A stretch of 64,000 bases of DNA from Ostrinia nubilalis (lineage: Eukaryota > Arthropoda > Insecta > Lepidoptera > Crambidae). Where the stretch lies: NCBI RefSeq assembly GCF_963855985.1, contig NC_087111.1, positions 2,857,001 to 2,921,000 on the forward strand. The letters are read 5' to 3'. The number at the start of each line of letters is the position of its first letter. Within the stretch, counting starts at the first letter, position 1. The notes below the pieces were generated by a model, which was given only the letters and a program-made list of their open reading frames with translations, was not told where the DNA came from and did no database searches. Of this stretch, positions 26,801-34,975 are shown one piece after another. The position numbers and the translations under genes were made by a program.

Positions 26801-29800
26801 CACCCCCTGGTCAGCTGCCCTACATACCCCTTAGGCTAGTAAATCCTGGACTAGACCCCTCGTCCCCTGGACTAGACCCCTCGTCCCCTGTACTAGACCC
26901 CTCGTCCCCTGTACTAGACCCCTCGTCCCCTGTACTAGACCCCTCGTCCCCTGGACTAGACCCCTCGTCCCCTGGACTAGACCCCTCGTCCCCTGGACTA
27001 GACCCCTCGTCCCCTGGACTAGACCCCTCGTCCCCTGGACTAGACACCTCGTCCCCTGGACTAGACCCCTCGTCCCCTGGACTAGACCCCTCGTCCCCTG
27101 GACTAGACCCCTCGTCCCCTGGACTAGACCCCTCGTCCCCTGGACTAGACCCCTCGTCCCCTGGACTAGACCCCTCGTCCCCTGGACTAGACCCCTCGTC
27201 CCCTGGACTAGACCCCTCGTCTCGTTAACTAGACAGCGTCCCTCTTAGACTAACCCCTCCTCGACTAGATACGCTTCCCCTGGGTTGAACTGCTCCCCAT
27301 CTCTTGACTAGACTACCCTTATTATAGACAGCCCCCCTCTTGGACTAGACTACCCTTATTATAGACAGCCCCCTCTTGGACTAGACTACCCTTATTATAG
27401 ACAGCCCCCTCTTGGACTAGACTACCCTTATTATAGACAGCCCCCTCTTGGACTAGACGACTCTCTGGACTACACTCCCCTCCTCCCGGGTCAGCCTGCC
27501 CCTGCCTCAGTAGCAGGGTAGCATGTCCCCTGGCTCGGCGGCAGGTGGACTTCATCCGCGGCGCGGCGGAGGCGGTGGACGGGCGCGGCAAGCCCGTCAT
27601 CGCGCTCGTGTCCACCACGCGCCAGGGCGAGTCCAAGATCGTGCCCACGCTCAAAGTCGGTGAGTGCTGGAGGACGAACTGAGCTAGACTAGACCCCTGG
27701 ACTAGACAGCCACCCCTGGACTAGACAGCCACCCCTGGACTAGACAGCCACCCCTGGACTAGACAGCCACCCCTGGACTAGACAGCCACCCCTGGACTAG
27801 ACAGCCGCCCCTGGACTAGACAGCCACCCCTGGACTAGATAGCCACCCCTGGACTAGACAGCCACCCCTGGACTAGACAGCCGCCCCTGGACTAGACAGC
27901 CACCCCTGGACTAGATAGCCACCCCTGGACTAGACAGCCACCCCTGGACTAGACAGCCACCCCTGGACTAGACAGCCGCCCCTGGACTAGACAGCCACCC
28001 CTGGACTAGATAGCCACCCCTGGACTAGACAGCCACCCCTGGACTAGACAGCCGCCCCTGGACTAGACAGCCACCCCTGGACTAGACAGCCGCCCCTGGA
28101 CTAGACAGCCACCCCTGGACTAGATAGCCACCCCTGGACTAGACAGCCACCCCTGGACTAGACAGCCACCCCTGGATTAGACAGCTACCCCTGGATAAGA
28201 CAGCCATCCCTGGACTAGACAGCCACCCCTGGACTAGATTGCAATCCCTCCTGGACTAGACCACCTGATCTAGACTCCCCTCCTAGACTAGACTAAAACC
28301 CCTCGTGGACTACGCCCCCCTGGTCAGCTGCCCTACATACCCCCTGGGCTAGTAACCCCTCCTGCACTAGTCCCCTCGTCTCGTTAACTAGACAGCGTCC
28401 CTCTTAGATTAACCTCTCCCCGACCAGATACGCTTCCCCTGGGTTGAACTGCTCCCTACCTGGACTAGACTACCCTTATTATAGACAGCCCCCTCTTGGA
28501 CTAGACGACTCTCTGGACTACACTCCCCTCCTCCCGGGTCAGCCTGCCCCTGCCTCAGTAGCAGGGTAGCATGTCCCCTGGCTCGGCGGCAGGTGGACTT
28601 CATCCGCGGCGCGGCGGAGGCGGTGGACGGGCGCGGCAAGCCCGTCATCGCGCTCGTGTCCACCACGCGCCAGGGCGAGTCCAAGATCGTGCCCACGCTC
28701 AAAGTCGGTGAGTGCTGGAGGACGAACTGAGCTAGACTAGACCCCTGGACTAGACAGCCACCCCTGGACTAGACAGCCACCCCTGGACTAGACAGCCACC
28801 CCTGGACTAGACAGCCACCCCTGGACTAGACAGCCACCCCTGGACTAGACAGCCGCCCCTGGACTAGACAGCCACCCCTGGACTAGATAGCCACCCCTGG
28901 ACTAGACAGCCACCCCTGGACTAGACAGCCGCCCCTGGACTAGACAGCCACCCCTGGACTAGATAGCCACCCCTGGACTAGACAGCCACCCCTGGACTAG
29001 ACAGCCACCCCTGGACTAGACAGCCGCCCCTGGACTAGACAGCCACCCCTGGACTAGATAGCCACCCCTGGACTAGACAGCCACCCCTGGACTAGACAGC
29101 CACCCCTGGATTAGACAGCTACCCCTGGATAAGACAGCCATCCCTGGACTAGACAGCCACCCCTGGACTAGATTGCAATCCCTCCTGGACTAGACCACCT
29201 GATCTAGACTCCCCTCCTAGACTAGACTAAAACCCCTCGTGGACTACGCCCCCCTGGTCAGCTGCCCTACATACCCCCTGGGCTAGTAACCCCTCCTGCA
29301 CTAGTCCCCTCGTCTCGTTAACTAGACAGCGTCCCTCTTAGATTAACCTCTCCCCGACCAGATACGCTTCCCCTGGGTTGAAACTTGAACTGCTCCCTAT
29401 CTCCTGGACTAGACTACCCTTATTATAGACAGCCCCCTCTTGGACTAGACTACTCTCTGGACTACACTCCCCTCCTCCCGGGTCAGCCTGCCCCTGCCTC
29501 AGTAGCAGGGTAGCATGTCCCCTGGCTCGGCGGCAGGTGGACTTCATCCGCGGCGCGGCGGAGGCGGTGGACGGGCGCGGCAAGCCCGTCATCGCGCTCG
29601 TGTCCACCACGCGCCAGGGCGAGTCCAAGATCGTGCCCACGCTCAAAGTCGGTGAGTGCTGGAGGACGAACTGAGCTAGACTGTGCTAGACTAGACCCCT
29701 GGACTAGACAGCCACCCCTGGACTAGACACCCCTGGGCTATACAGCCGCCCCTAGACTAGACTGCAACCCCTCGTGGACTACGCCCCCTGGGCTAAACTG

Positions 29801-32800
29801 CTTCCCCTGGACTAGATTGCAAGCCCTCCTGGACTAGACCCTCCTGGGATAGACTGCAACCCCTCCTGGACTACACCACCTGATCTAGACTCCTCCTAGA
29901 CTAGACTGCAACCACTCGTGGACCACACCCTCTGGTCAGCTGCCCTACATACCCCCTGGGCTAGTAACCCCTCCTGGACTAGTCCCCTAGTCCCCTGGAC
30001 TAGACCCCTCGTCTCGTTAACTAGACAGCGTCCCTCTTAGATTAACCTCTCCCCGACCAGATACGCTTCCCCTGAGTTGAACTGCTCCCTACCTGGAATA
30101 GACTCCCCTTATTATAGACAGCCCCCTCTTGGACTAGACTACCCTTATTATAGACAGCCCCTCTCTTGGACTAGACTACCCTTATTATAGACAGCCCCCT
30201 CGTGGACTAGACTACTCTCTGGACTACACTCCCCTCCTCCCGGGTCAGCCTGCCCCTGCCTCAGTAGCAGGGTAGCATGTCCCCTGGCTCGGCGGCAGGT
30301 GGACTTCATCCGCGGCGCGGCGGAGGCGGTGGACGGGCGCGGCAAGCCCGTCATCGCGCTCGTGTCCACCACGCGCCAGGGCGAGTCCAAGATCGTGCCC
30401 ACGCTCAAAGTCGGTGAGTGCTGGAGGACGAACTGAGCTAGACTAGACCCCTGGACTAGACAGCCACCCCTGGACTAGACAGCCACCCCTGGACTAGACA
30501 GCCACCCCTGGACTAGACAGCCACCCCTGGACTAGACCCCACTGGGCTATACAGCCGCCCCTAGACTAGACTGCAACCCCTCGTGGACTACGCCCCCTGG
30601 GCTAAACTGCTTCCCCTGGACTAGATTGCAAGCCCTCCTGGACTAGACCCTCTTGGGATAGACTGCAACCTTTCGTGGACTACATCCCTAGGATAGACTG
30701 CAACCCCTCCTGGACTACACCACCTGATCTAGACTCCCCTCCTAGACTAGACTAAAACCCCTCGTGGACTACACCCCCTGGTCAGCTGCCCTCCATACCC
30801 CCTGGGCTTGTAACCCCTCCTGGACTAGTCCCTCGTCCCCTGGACTAGACCCCTCGTCTCGTTAACTAGACAGCGTCCCTCTTAGATTAACCTCTCCCCG
30901 ACCAGATACGCTTCCCCTGGGTTGAACTGCTCCCTACCTGGACTAGACTACCCTTATCATAGACAGCCCCCTCTTGGACTAGACGACTCTCTGGACTACA
31001 CTCCCCTCCTCCCGGGTCAGCCTGCCCCTGCCTCAGTAGCAGGGTAGCATGTCCCCTGGCTCGGCGGCAGGTGGACTTCATCCGCGGCGCGGCGGAGGCG
31101 GTGGACGGGCGCGGCAAGCCCGTCATCGCGCTCGTGTCCACCACGCGCCAGGGCGAGTCCAAGATCGTGCCCACGCTCAAAGTCGGTGAGTGGTACAGGA
31201 CGAACTGAGCTAGACTGTAGACTAGACCCCTGGACTAGACAGCCACCCCTGGACTAGTCAGCCACCCCTGGACTAGACAGCCACCCCTGGACTAGACCCC
31301 TCGTCCCCTGGACTAGACCCCTCGTCCCCTGGACTAGACCCCTCGTCTCGTTGACTAGACAGCGTCACTCTTAGATTAACCTTTCCCCGACCAGATACGC
31401 TTCCCCTGGGTTGAACTGCTCCCCACCTGGACTAGACTCCCCTTATTATAGACAGCCCCCTCTTGGACTAGACTACTCTCTGGACTACACTCCCCTCCTC
31501 CCGGGTCAGCCTGCCCCTGCCTCAGTAGCAGGGTAGCATGTCCCCTGGCTCGGCGGCAGGTGGACTTCATCCGCGGCGCGGCGGAGGCGGTGGACGGGCG
31601 CGGCAAGCCCGTCATCGCGCTCGTGTCCACCACGCGCCAGGGCGAGTCCAAGATCGTGCCCACGCTCAAAGTCGGTGAGTGCTGGAGGACGAACTGAGCT
31701 AGACTAGACCCCTGGACTAGACAGCCACCCCTGGACTAGACAGCCACCCCTGGACTAGACAGCCACCCCTGGACTAGACCCCCTGGGCTATAGAGCCGCC
31801 CCTAGACTAGACTGCAACCCCTCGTGGACCACACACTCTGGTCAGCAGCCCTACATACCCCCTGGGCTAGTAACCCCTCCTGGACTAGACCCCTCGTCGC
31901 CTGGACTAGACCCCTCGTCCCCTGGACTAGACCCCTCGTCCCCTGGACTAGACCCCTCGTCCCCTGGACTAGACCCCTCGTCTCCTGAACTAGACAGCGT
32001 CCCTCTTAGATTAACCTCTCCCCGACCAGACACGCTTCCCCTGGGTTGAACTGCTCCCCATCTCCTGGACTAGACTACCCTTATTATAGACAGCCCCCTC
32101 TTGGACTAGACTACTCTCTGGACTACACTCCCCTCCTCCCGGGTCAGCCTGCCCCTGCCTCAGTAGCAGGGTAGCATGTCCCCTGGCTCGGCGGCAGGTG
32201 GACTTCATCCGCGGCGCGGCGGAGGCGGTGGACGGGCGCGGCAAGCCCGTCATCGCGCTCGTGTCCACCACGCGCCAGGGCGAGTCCAAGATCGTGCCCA
32301 CGCTCAAAGTCGGTGAGTGGTACAGGACGAACTGAGCTAGACTGTGCTAGATTACACCCCTGGACTAGACAGCCACCCCTGGACTAGACCCCTCGTCCCC
32401 TGGACTAGACCCCTCGTCCCCTGGACTAGACCCCTCGTCCCCTGGACTAGACCCCTCGTCCCCTGGACTAGACCCCTCGTCCCCTGGACTAGACCCCTCG
32501 TCCCCTGGACTAGACCCCTCGTCCCCTGGACTAGACCCCTCGTCCCCTGGACTAGACCCCTCGTCCCCTGGACTAGACCCCTCGTCCCCTGGACTAGACC
32601 CCTCGTCCCCTGGACTAGACCCCTCGTCCCCTGGACTAGACCCCTCGTCCCCTGGACTAGACCCCTCGTCCCCTGGACTAGACCCCTCGTCCATTGGACT
32701 AGACCCCTCGTCCCCTGGACTAGACCCCTCGTCCCCTGGACTAGACAGCCACCCCTGGACTAGACTCCTCGTCCCCTGGACTAGACCCCTCGTCCCCTGG

Positions 32801-34438
32801 ACTAGACCCCTCGTCCCCTGGACTAGACCCCTCGTCCCCTGGACTAGACCCCTCGTCCCCTGGACTAGACCCCTCGTCCCCTGGACTAGACCCCTCGTCC
32901 CCTGGACTAGACCCCTCGTCCCCTGGACTAGACCCCTCGTCCCCTGGACTAGACCCCTCGTCCCCTGTACTAGACCCCTCGTCCCCTGTACTAGACCCCT
33001 CGTCCCCTGGACTAGACCCCTCGTCCCCTGGACTAGACCCCTCGTCCCCTGGACTAGACCCCTCGTCCCCTGGACTAGACCCCTCGTCCCCTGGACTAGA
33101 CCCCTCGTCCCCTGGACTAGACCCCTCGTCCCCTGGACTAGACCCCTCGTCCCCTGGACTAGACCCCTCGTCTCCTGAACTAGACAGCGTCCCTCTTAGA
33201 CTAACCTCTCCCCGACCAGATACGCTTCCCCTGGGTTGAACTGCTCCCTACCTGGACTAGACTACCCTTATTATAGACAGCCCCCTCTTGGACTAGACTA
33301 CTCTCTGGACTACACTCCCCTCCTCCCGGGTCAGCCTGCCCCTGCCTCAGTAGCAGGGTAGCATGTCCCCTGGCTCGGCGGCAGGTGGACTTCATCCGCG
33401 GCGCGGCGGAGGCGGTGGACGGGCGCGGCAAGCCCGTCATCGCGCTCGTGTCCACCACGCGCCAGGGCGAGTCCAAGATCGTGCCCACGCTCAAAGTCGG
33501 TGAGTTAAAGAAGGCCCTACATACCTGATTCTGGACTAGACTACTCGGCCTGAGAGATTAATCCTTCAAGCTCCGCGAATCTAGACACAATAGACAATCA
33601 ATTGTTATGACTCGTAACTCAGTTTTACTGAGTTAATTGTTATGACATTAATTAATGCCGTCTGGGACTCAATCGGTTAAACATCTCCCCCCTCCCCCTT
33701 AACTAGACTGCTCCCCTTTGGACTAGACTCGTCCCTCGGCGACACTGCCCCACACCCCGGACTAGATCCCCCCTTGAACAAGACCGCCCTCCCTGGACTG
33801 TATCCCCATCCCCTGGACTATATCAACATCCCCTGGACTATATCTCCATCCCCTGGATTAGACCACCTTCCCCTAGACTACTAGACCCTTCTTCTGGACT
33901 AGACCACCTCCCCTAGACTAGACCCCCTCCTCTGGTCTAGATCCCCTCCCCTGGTCTAGATCCCCTCCCCTGGTCTAGATCCCCTCCTCTGGTCTAGATC
34001 ATCCTCCCTTGGACTAGACCCCTTTCCCTGGTCTAGATCCCGCTCCCCTAGACTAAACCCCGCTCTCCTTTACTTGACTCCCGTGGGCTTGATTCCCCTC
34101 CCCTGGACTAGATCCCCCTTCCCTGGGCTAGTTCCCCTTCCTCTGGGAAATACTGCCCCTGGGCTATATTGCATCCAACTCCTTCCTAACTGCAACCTTT
34201 ATAACATACAATTAATTACTGTATACTGAATCTTACCTCTTTTTCCAACACAGGTGCCGGAGTAGTGACAACCAGAGCACACGTCCACTACGTGGTCACA
34301 GAACAAGGTATCGCATACCTCTTCGGCAAGACTCTCCGTCAAAGGGCCTACGAACTCATCAAGATCGCTCATCCAGACCACCGCGAAGCCCTCGAAAAAG
34401 CCGCCTTTGAACGCCTCAAGTGCATGCCTGCACCTTGA
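5618..34438 (+). CDS. Acetyl-CoA hydrolase / 4-hydroxybutyrate CoA-transferase family protein, complete 10-exon gene
   Basis: Exons are 5618-5804, 9739-9901, 16224-16362, 17315-17405, 19740-19928, 21113-21239, 22091-22179, 23163-23282, 24795-24941 and 34254-34438. Together they give 1437 nt, i.e. 478 residues plus TGA, with all ten phases consistent and GT-AG borders throughout. The family moves CoA between acyl groups such as acetate, succinate and 4-hydroxybutyrate. The N-terminus (MSVMGKVVPHVSSRNFSRIS) is Arg/Ser-rich without acidic residues, as in a mitochondrial presequence. Family features include PPDQHGYCSLG (about 166-176), NLVEDGATLQMGIGSIPDAV (about 246-265), SGFGGQVDFIRGA (about 374-386) and TTRAHVHYVVTEQGIAYLFG near the C-terminus. 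An in-frame stop at 5549 makes ATG 5618 the first start; ATG 5627 is a possible alternative. It is the probable orthologue of fly CG7920. The exact substrate cannot be read from sequence. Confidence 0.95.
7965..8105. mobile_element. MITE, family 1 copy A
   Basis: Ends acgcccgtgttcacaaa and tttgtgaatacgggcgt are inverted repeats, flanked by TA. Other copies lie at 22526-22669 and 44873-45022. It lies in intron 1 of the CoA-transferase gene. Confidence 0.8.
8149..8374. mobile_element. hAT-type MITE with 8-bp target duplication
   Basis: Ends cagggtttccca and gggaaccgctg. The 8-bp direct repeat gattagat stands immediately outside both ends (8141-8148 and 8375-8382), which is diagnostic of hAT transposition. 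Confidence 0.85.
9104..9610 (-). mobile_element. RTE-type LINE fragments, antisense
   Basis: Two pieces of the LINE 3' region lie antisense. One is at about 9104-9295 (catttctgatcgatcacgta). The other is at about 9430-9610, ending in the tail ttcgttcgtttcagcc (gacgtccactgctggacaaa). The second overlaps an open plus-strand frame that is not a gene. Confidence 0.7.
9739..9901 (+). CDS. CoA-transferase exon 2
   Basis: Encodes GQTVYSQGAAATPVPLLNAM through HTEKDAAYVAPEYKDIF. The donor gttagt at 9902 lies inside a 13-bp direct repeat that flanks an inserted element (see 9897-10020). Confidence 0.95.
9897..10020. mobile_element. Short repeat inserted at the exon 2 donor, with donor-copying target duplication
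   Basis: ttcaggttagtta occurs at 9897-9909, spanning the exon 2 / intron 2 junction, and again at 10008-10020. The 98 bp between belong to a repeat family seen in the opposite orientation at about 22338-22440 (cggtcaggctgtagatcctg) and, more diverged, at about 50104-50245. Use of the second donor would add an in-frame stop, so only the first can give the full enzyme. Confidence 0.75.
10029..10340 (-). mobile_element. RTE-type LINE fragment, antisense
   Basis: Contains the landmarks ggacgtccactgctgaacat, cgtggcctccactccagaac, then gccactt and gatctcctcatttctgattc. It begins with an atcatcatcatca tail, which is the element's 3' end read backwards. Confidence 0.75.
11012..11225 (+). mobile_element. 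Decayed RTE-type LINE 3' end, sense
   Basis: aagctaaagtggcagtgggacggccat encodes the LKWQWDGHI-like motif of the element's C-terminus, and cctagcagtggactgccata matches its end. It is full of frame breaks. Confidence 0.55.
11577..11770 (+). mobile_element. Non-LTR retroelement 3' tail
   Basis: Begins cttttgcccgcggcttcacc and ends gcatttataatattagtagga, with caaaatccgttcagtagttt between, the common lepidopteran LINE/SINE tail. Nothing gene-like is seen between 11770 and 12600. Confidence 0.65.
12607..14046. mobile_element. Long foldback element, copy 1
   Basis: Two arms of about 560-600 bp (12607-13170 and 13450-14046) are inverted repeats ending in ccagtagaatta. Each arm has a 106-codon frame open on the arm's inward strand (12844-13164 plus, 13473-13793 minus; begins [20 protein letters not shown]) and a shorter frame on the opposite strand. 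There is no ATG start and no family I recognise. The centre (13200-13380) matches, in reverse, a LINE-type tail (ctgaagagttttttgtttg). The same element is at 57988-59420 in the other orientation. Confidence 0.85.
14575..14667. mobile_element. MITE, family 2 (partial)
   Basis: Right end with tctgattggttattcaaaa and ccttggtggaaatcgggcc, followed by TAA. Relatives are at 50513-50594 and 60054-60181. Confidence 0.6.
14671..15065. mobile_element. Foldback element with nested inverted repeats
   Basis: Outer arms agcttcaaccacaccaacgc and gcgttggtgtggttgcagct. Inner inverted pairs are atgagtaggtcatcttcata / atgaagatgacctactcat and cgatcataggccaatgacag / gtcgttggcctatgatcgcg. No genuine coding sequence. 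Confidence 0.75.
15408..15915. mobile_element. Inverted-repeat element, family 3 (uninterrupted copy)
   Basis: Ends acactcggcatcaaataaac and gtttatttgatgttgagtat. The interior shares long stretches with 41013-41629, which carries an extra MITE where this copy reads cagttaagttg. Confidence 0.75.
16224..16362 (+). CDS. CoA-transferase exon 3
   Basis: Encodes SVSLFMAANVRKSVAEGRSD through KIIQPDIAVIQ and ends at a codon boundary. The donor gtaaac at 16363 is duplicated at 16491 by an element insertion. Confidence 0.95.
16355..16494 (-). mobile_element. RTE-type LINE 3' fragment inserted at the exon 3 donor
   Basis: tcatccaggtaa at 16355-16366 spans the exon 3 / intron 3 junction and recurs at 16483-16494. 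Between them lies an antisense LINE 3' end (cagccacaggacgcccactg and gcggcctgcatccagcgcc) with its catcatcag tail. The insertion therefore duplicated the splice donor. Confidence 0.8.
16552..16663. mobile_element. Small MITE
   Basis: Arms agcaatcgtaatcattttta and tcaaatgaatacgattgct are inverted, with inner arms cataatgtacgat / atcgtacattatg. Confidence 0.6.
16739..16925 (+). mobile_element. RTE-type LINE 3' end, sense
   Basis: Contains ttctcgagtagcgaccacga, ggtgaaggtcgcgggag and ccagcagtggacttcattcg, ending ctgaaacgaacgaacg. Confidence 0.7.
17071..17214. mobile_element. MITE, family 4 copy A
   Basis: Ends taaagcctggtccgtgagca and tcacggaccaggcttta. A right-truncated relative interrupts the duplicated CK1 exon 4 at 52571-52706. 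Confidence 0.75.
17315..17405 (+). CDS. CoA-transferase exon 4
   Basis: Encodes VSPPDQHGYCSLGTSVDCVR and SALVNSKTII. A 1.3-kb inverted-repeat transposon begins about 6 bp after the exon end. Confidence 0.95.
17412..18704 (+). mobile_element. DNA transposon with a spliced gene remnant, next to the exon 4 donor
   Basis: Terminal inverted repeats cttatatgagtatttctcaa (left) and ttgagaaatactcatataag (right) define a 1.3-kb element. tttcgttac-type motifs recur near both ends. Inside are a possible donor (aacggtaagt at about 18050) and an acceptor (ttttttag at about 18409), followed by a short frame starting MPPKTNAERQKAYRERLKMD and ending about ten residues later. That start is a type I associate with insect transposon proteins. 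The left end lies about 6 bp after exon 4. Confidence 0.7.
18714..19138. mobile_element. MITE hosting a LINE tail
   Basis: Ends aataaggtcacccggggc and gccccgggtgactttatt are inverted. A LINE-type tail (tagcggtcgcccgcgatttc through ttttatagatatagatga, about 18752-18948) sits inside it. Confidence 0.65.
19740..19928 (+). CDS. CoA-transferase exon 5
   Basis: Encodes residues 194-256 plus one base, from AQVNVNMPRTFGDAIIHMSH to ENLVEDGATLQM. Its last 94 bp and donor are repeated three times downstream. Confidence 0.95.
19835..20545 (+). repeat. Tandem partial copies of exon 5 3' end plus donor
   Basis: The last 94 bp of exon 5 (19835-19928) recur at 20000-20094, 20166-20259 and 20340-20433, each followed by gtaag. 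A fragment of the left part is at 20525-20545. Copy 2 has one extra G in the glycine run, which shifts its frame; copies 3 and 4 keep the frame. No acceptor AG directly precedes copies 2-4. Base differences from exon 5 are almost all synonymous (copy 4: seven silent, none replacing; copy 3: ten silent, two replacing, Glu to Asp and Leu to Met). They are probably not independent exons as they stand. Confidence 0.85.
20817..21022. mobile_element. MITE flanked by TAA
   Basis: Ends ggcccagaacagacggtgaa and ttcaccgtctgttctgggcc are perfect inverted repeats, continuing through cgcaactgcaacgaaactgc. TAA stands on both sides, as in PIF/Harbinger-like elements. It lies about 90 bp before exon 6. Confidence 0.85.
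21113..21239 (+). CDS. CoA-transferase exon 6
   Basis: Encodes the glycine-rich GIGSIPDAVLSCLKNHKDLG through IDLVRRGCVTNN. The donor gtgagt at 21240 and the exon end are copied once about 100 bp downstream. Confidence 0.95.
21210..21645 (+). repeat. Minisatellite seeded by exon 6 end and donor
   Basis: Exon 6's end (cgccgcggctgcgtcac, then aacaa and gtgagtggg) recurs at about 21322-21350. A further degenerate copy of the donor side follows (aacaacgagtgggaatta at 21435), then three shorter units built on gtgggaattattttcccac, which is itself palindromic. The unit length falls from about 110 bp to about 40 bp along the array. Confidence 0.8.
22091..22179 (+). CDS. CoA-transferase exon 7
   Basis: Encodes KKNHKGRIVGSFLVGNKELY and DFVDNNPFI. 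Acceptor tttcag and donor gtgagt are both clean. Confidence 0.95.
22526..22669. mobile_element. MITE, family 1 copy B
   Basis: Same interior as copy A (gcgcgtggacgcacagggtgacac) with a worn left end (acgcattctcaaaca). It lies in intron 7 of the CoA-transferase gene. Confidence 0.75.
22690..23125. mobile_element. hAT-like remnant with truncated foldback copy
   Basis: cagtggttcttaacctttaa at about 22698 resembles a hAT-type left end. From about 22745 the sequence matches the foldback at 39868-40407 (gcgcggccatcgaccaa), with its core in the opposite orientation and its right arm cut short after gcgcaaaaagcaaatct. Confidence 0.6.
23163..23282 (+). CDS. CoA-transferase exon 8
   Basis: Encodes EMLEIDYVNNTHIVSLQPTM and TAINSCIEVDLTGQVCADSI. 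The donor is gtcagt. The frame stays open across the donor for 58 codons into a LINE-like tail (stop at about 23456). Confidence 0.95.
23283..23811 (+). mobile_element. Non-LTR retrotransposon 3' end at the exon 8 donor
   Basis: Beginning directly after exon 8, the frame reads through IKTLPIRAFKTRLFKLLV and CYYTVQEYL, resembling the C-terminal tail of insect reverse-transcriptase ORFs, then stops at about 23456. An AT-rich 3' UTR and a terminal tgattctgattctgattctg repeat follow. The exact left edge is uncertain. Confidence 0.55.
24532..24578. repeat. Perfect 21-bp hairpin
   Basis: cacctccacatctatgcatg plus c (24532-24552) is the exact reverse complement of 24558-24578, with a 5-base loop. 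It could extrude as a cruciform or fold in the pre-mRNA. Confidence 0.8.
24795..24941 (+). CDS. CoA-transferase exon 9
   Basis: Encodes GTRMYSGFGGQVDFIRGAAE through RQGESKIVPTLKV, including the GGQVDF signature of the family. It is strongly GC-rich at third positions. Its last 115 bp are copied ten times in the following intron. Confidence 0.95.
24942..33520 (+). repeat. Exon 9 pseudo-exon array in a C-rich minisatellite
   Basis: Ten copies of the last 115 bp of exon 9 plus its gtgagt donor begin at 25494, 26533, 27545, 28593, 29537, 30299, 31071, 31560, 32198 and 33385. By eye they are identical to exon 9 over those 115 bp. Upstream of each, agcagggtagcatgtccc and ggctcggcggcag look like a decayed version of the first 32 bp of exon 9, about 5 bp shorter and with a stop in frame. 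Between copies run 20-bp units (ctggactagacagccacccc) and 21-bp units (cccctcgtcccctggactaga). The spans 25609-26647, 27660-28707 and 28708-29651 are near-duplicates, so there is higher-order structure. Confidence 0.9.
33521..34200 (+). repeat. Degenerate C-rich minisatellite
   Basis: Diverged variants of the same motif (ccctggactagatcccc) continue to about 34160. There is no coding sequence before the acceptor of exon 10. Confidence 0.75.
34254..34438 (+). CDS. CoA-transferase exon 10 (terminal)
   Basis: Encodes GAGVVTTRAHVHYVVTEQGI through ALEKAAFERLKCMPAP and the TGA stop at 34436-34438. It carries the VTEQGIAYLFG motif of the family's C-terminal domain. Confidence 0.96.
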
Positions 34439-34975
34439 AAAAAAACACTCAAAACCCCACGCCCCAAGCCGCAACTTTAAATTAAAAAAAAAACAAACTG
34501 TGTTGTCAACGAAAAAAATCCTACTACTTTAGTAGTTTTTAGCAATAAGCGTAACTGTTGTAGCCTACACTGCCGCAGTGGGCGTTGTATAGTATTTTAT
34601 TTGTAAGTATTATGACAAATTCCGTATGCATTTCGTTATTGGCAGATGTTTGTTAATGCTAGAGTCTTTACTAGTTACCTAGTCGTTCGTTAGCTGGAAA
34701 TGCCTTATACACGTCAATAGTAAAAATAGTCTAAGCAATGAAAATAGTAAAAAATAGTGTAATGTAAGCGTAAATCATTTTGATCCTTTTTGTAATCACT
34801 ACGAAGTTTATTTTATTTTTATTAACGAATTTACGTAAAGGAATCAGTGTATTTTTGGTGTTTTTGTATTTATTGTTAAATTACATGAATTTGTACTGTT
34901 ATAGACTACAGTGTACACTTTATTTTGACTTTTTTTTTTATAAATTACTTACAATAAATATGTAATTTTAATAAC
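34439..34975 (+). other. 3' UTR of the CoA-transferase gene with polyadenylation signal
   Basis: AT-rich DNA with no coding sequence runs from the stop to a canonical AATAAA at 34953-34958. This is the probable end of the transcript. Confidence 0.65.

Noticed and set aside
32344..32763. 139-codon plus-strand frame made of WTRPLVP repeats, and DEGSSPG frames on the other strand
   Set aside because: The 21-bp minisatellite unit is divisible by three, so all frames lacking a stop stay open. There is no start context or unique sequence.
25307..33494. Ten minus-strand frames sharing the same N-terminal 60 residues
   Set aside because: They are antisense readings of the duplicated exon 9 end and begin at TTG, not ATG.
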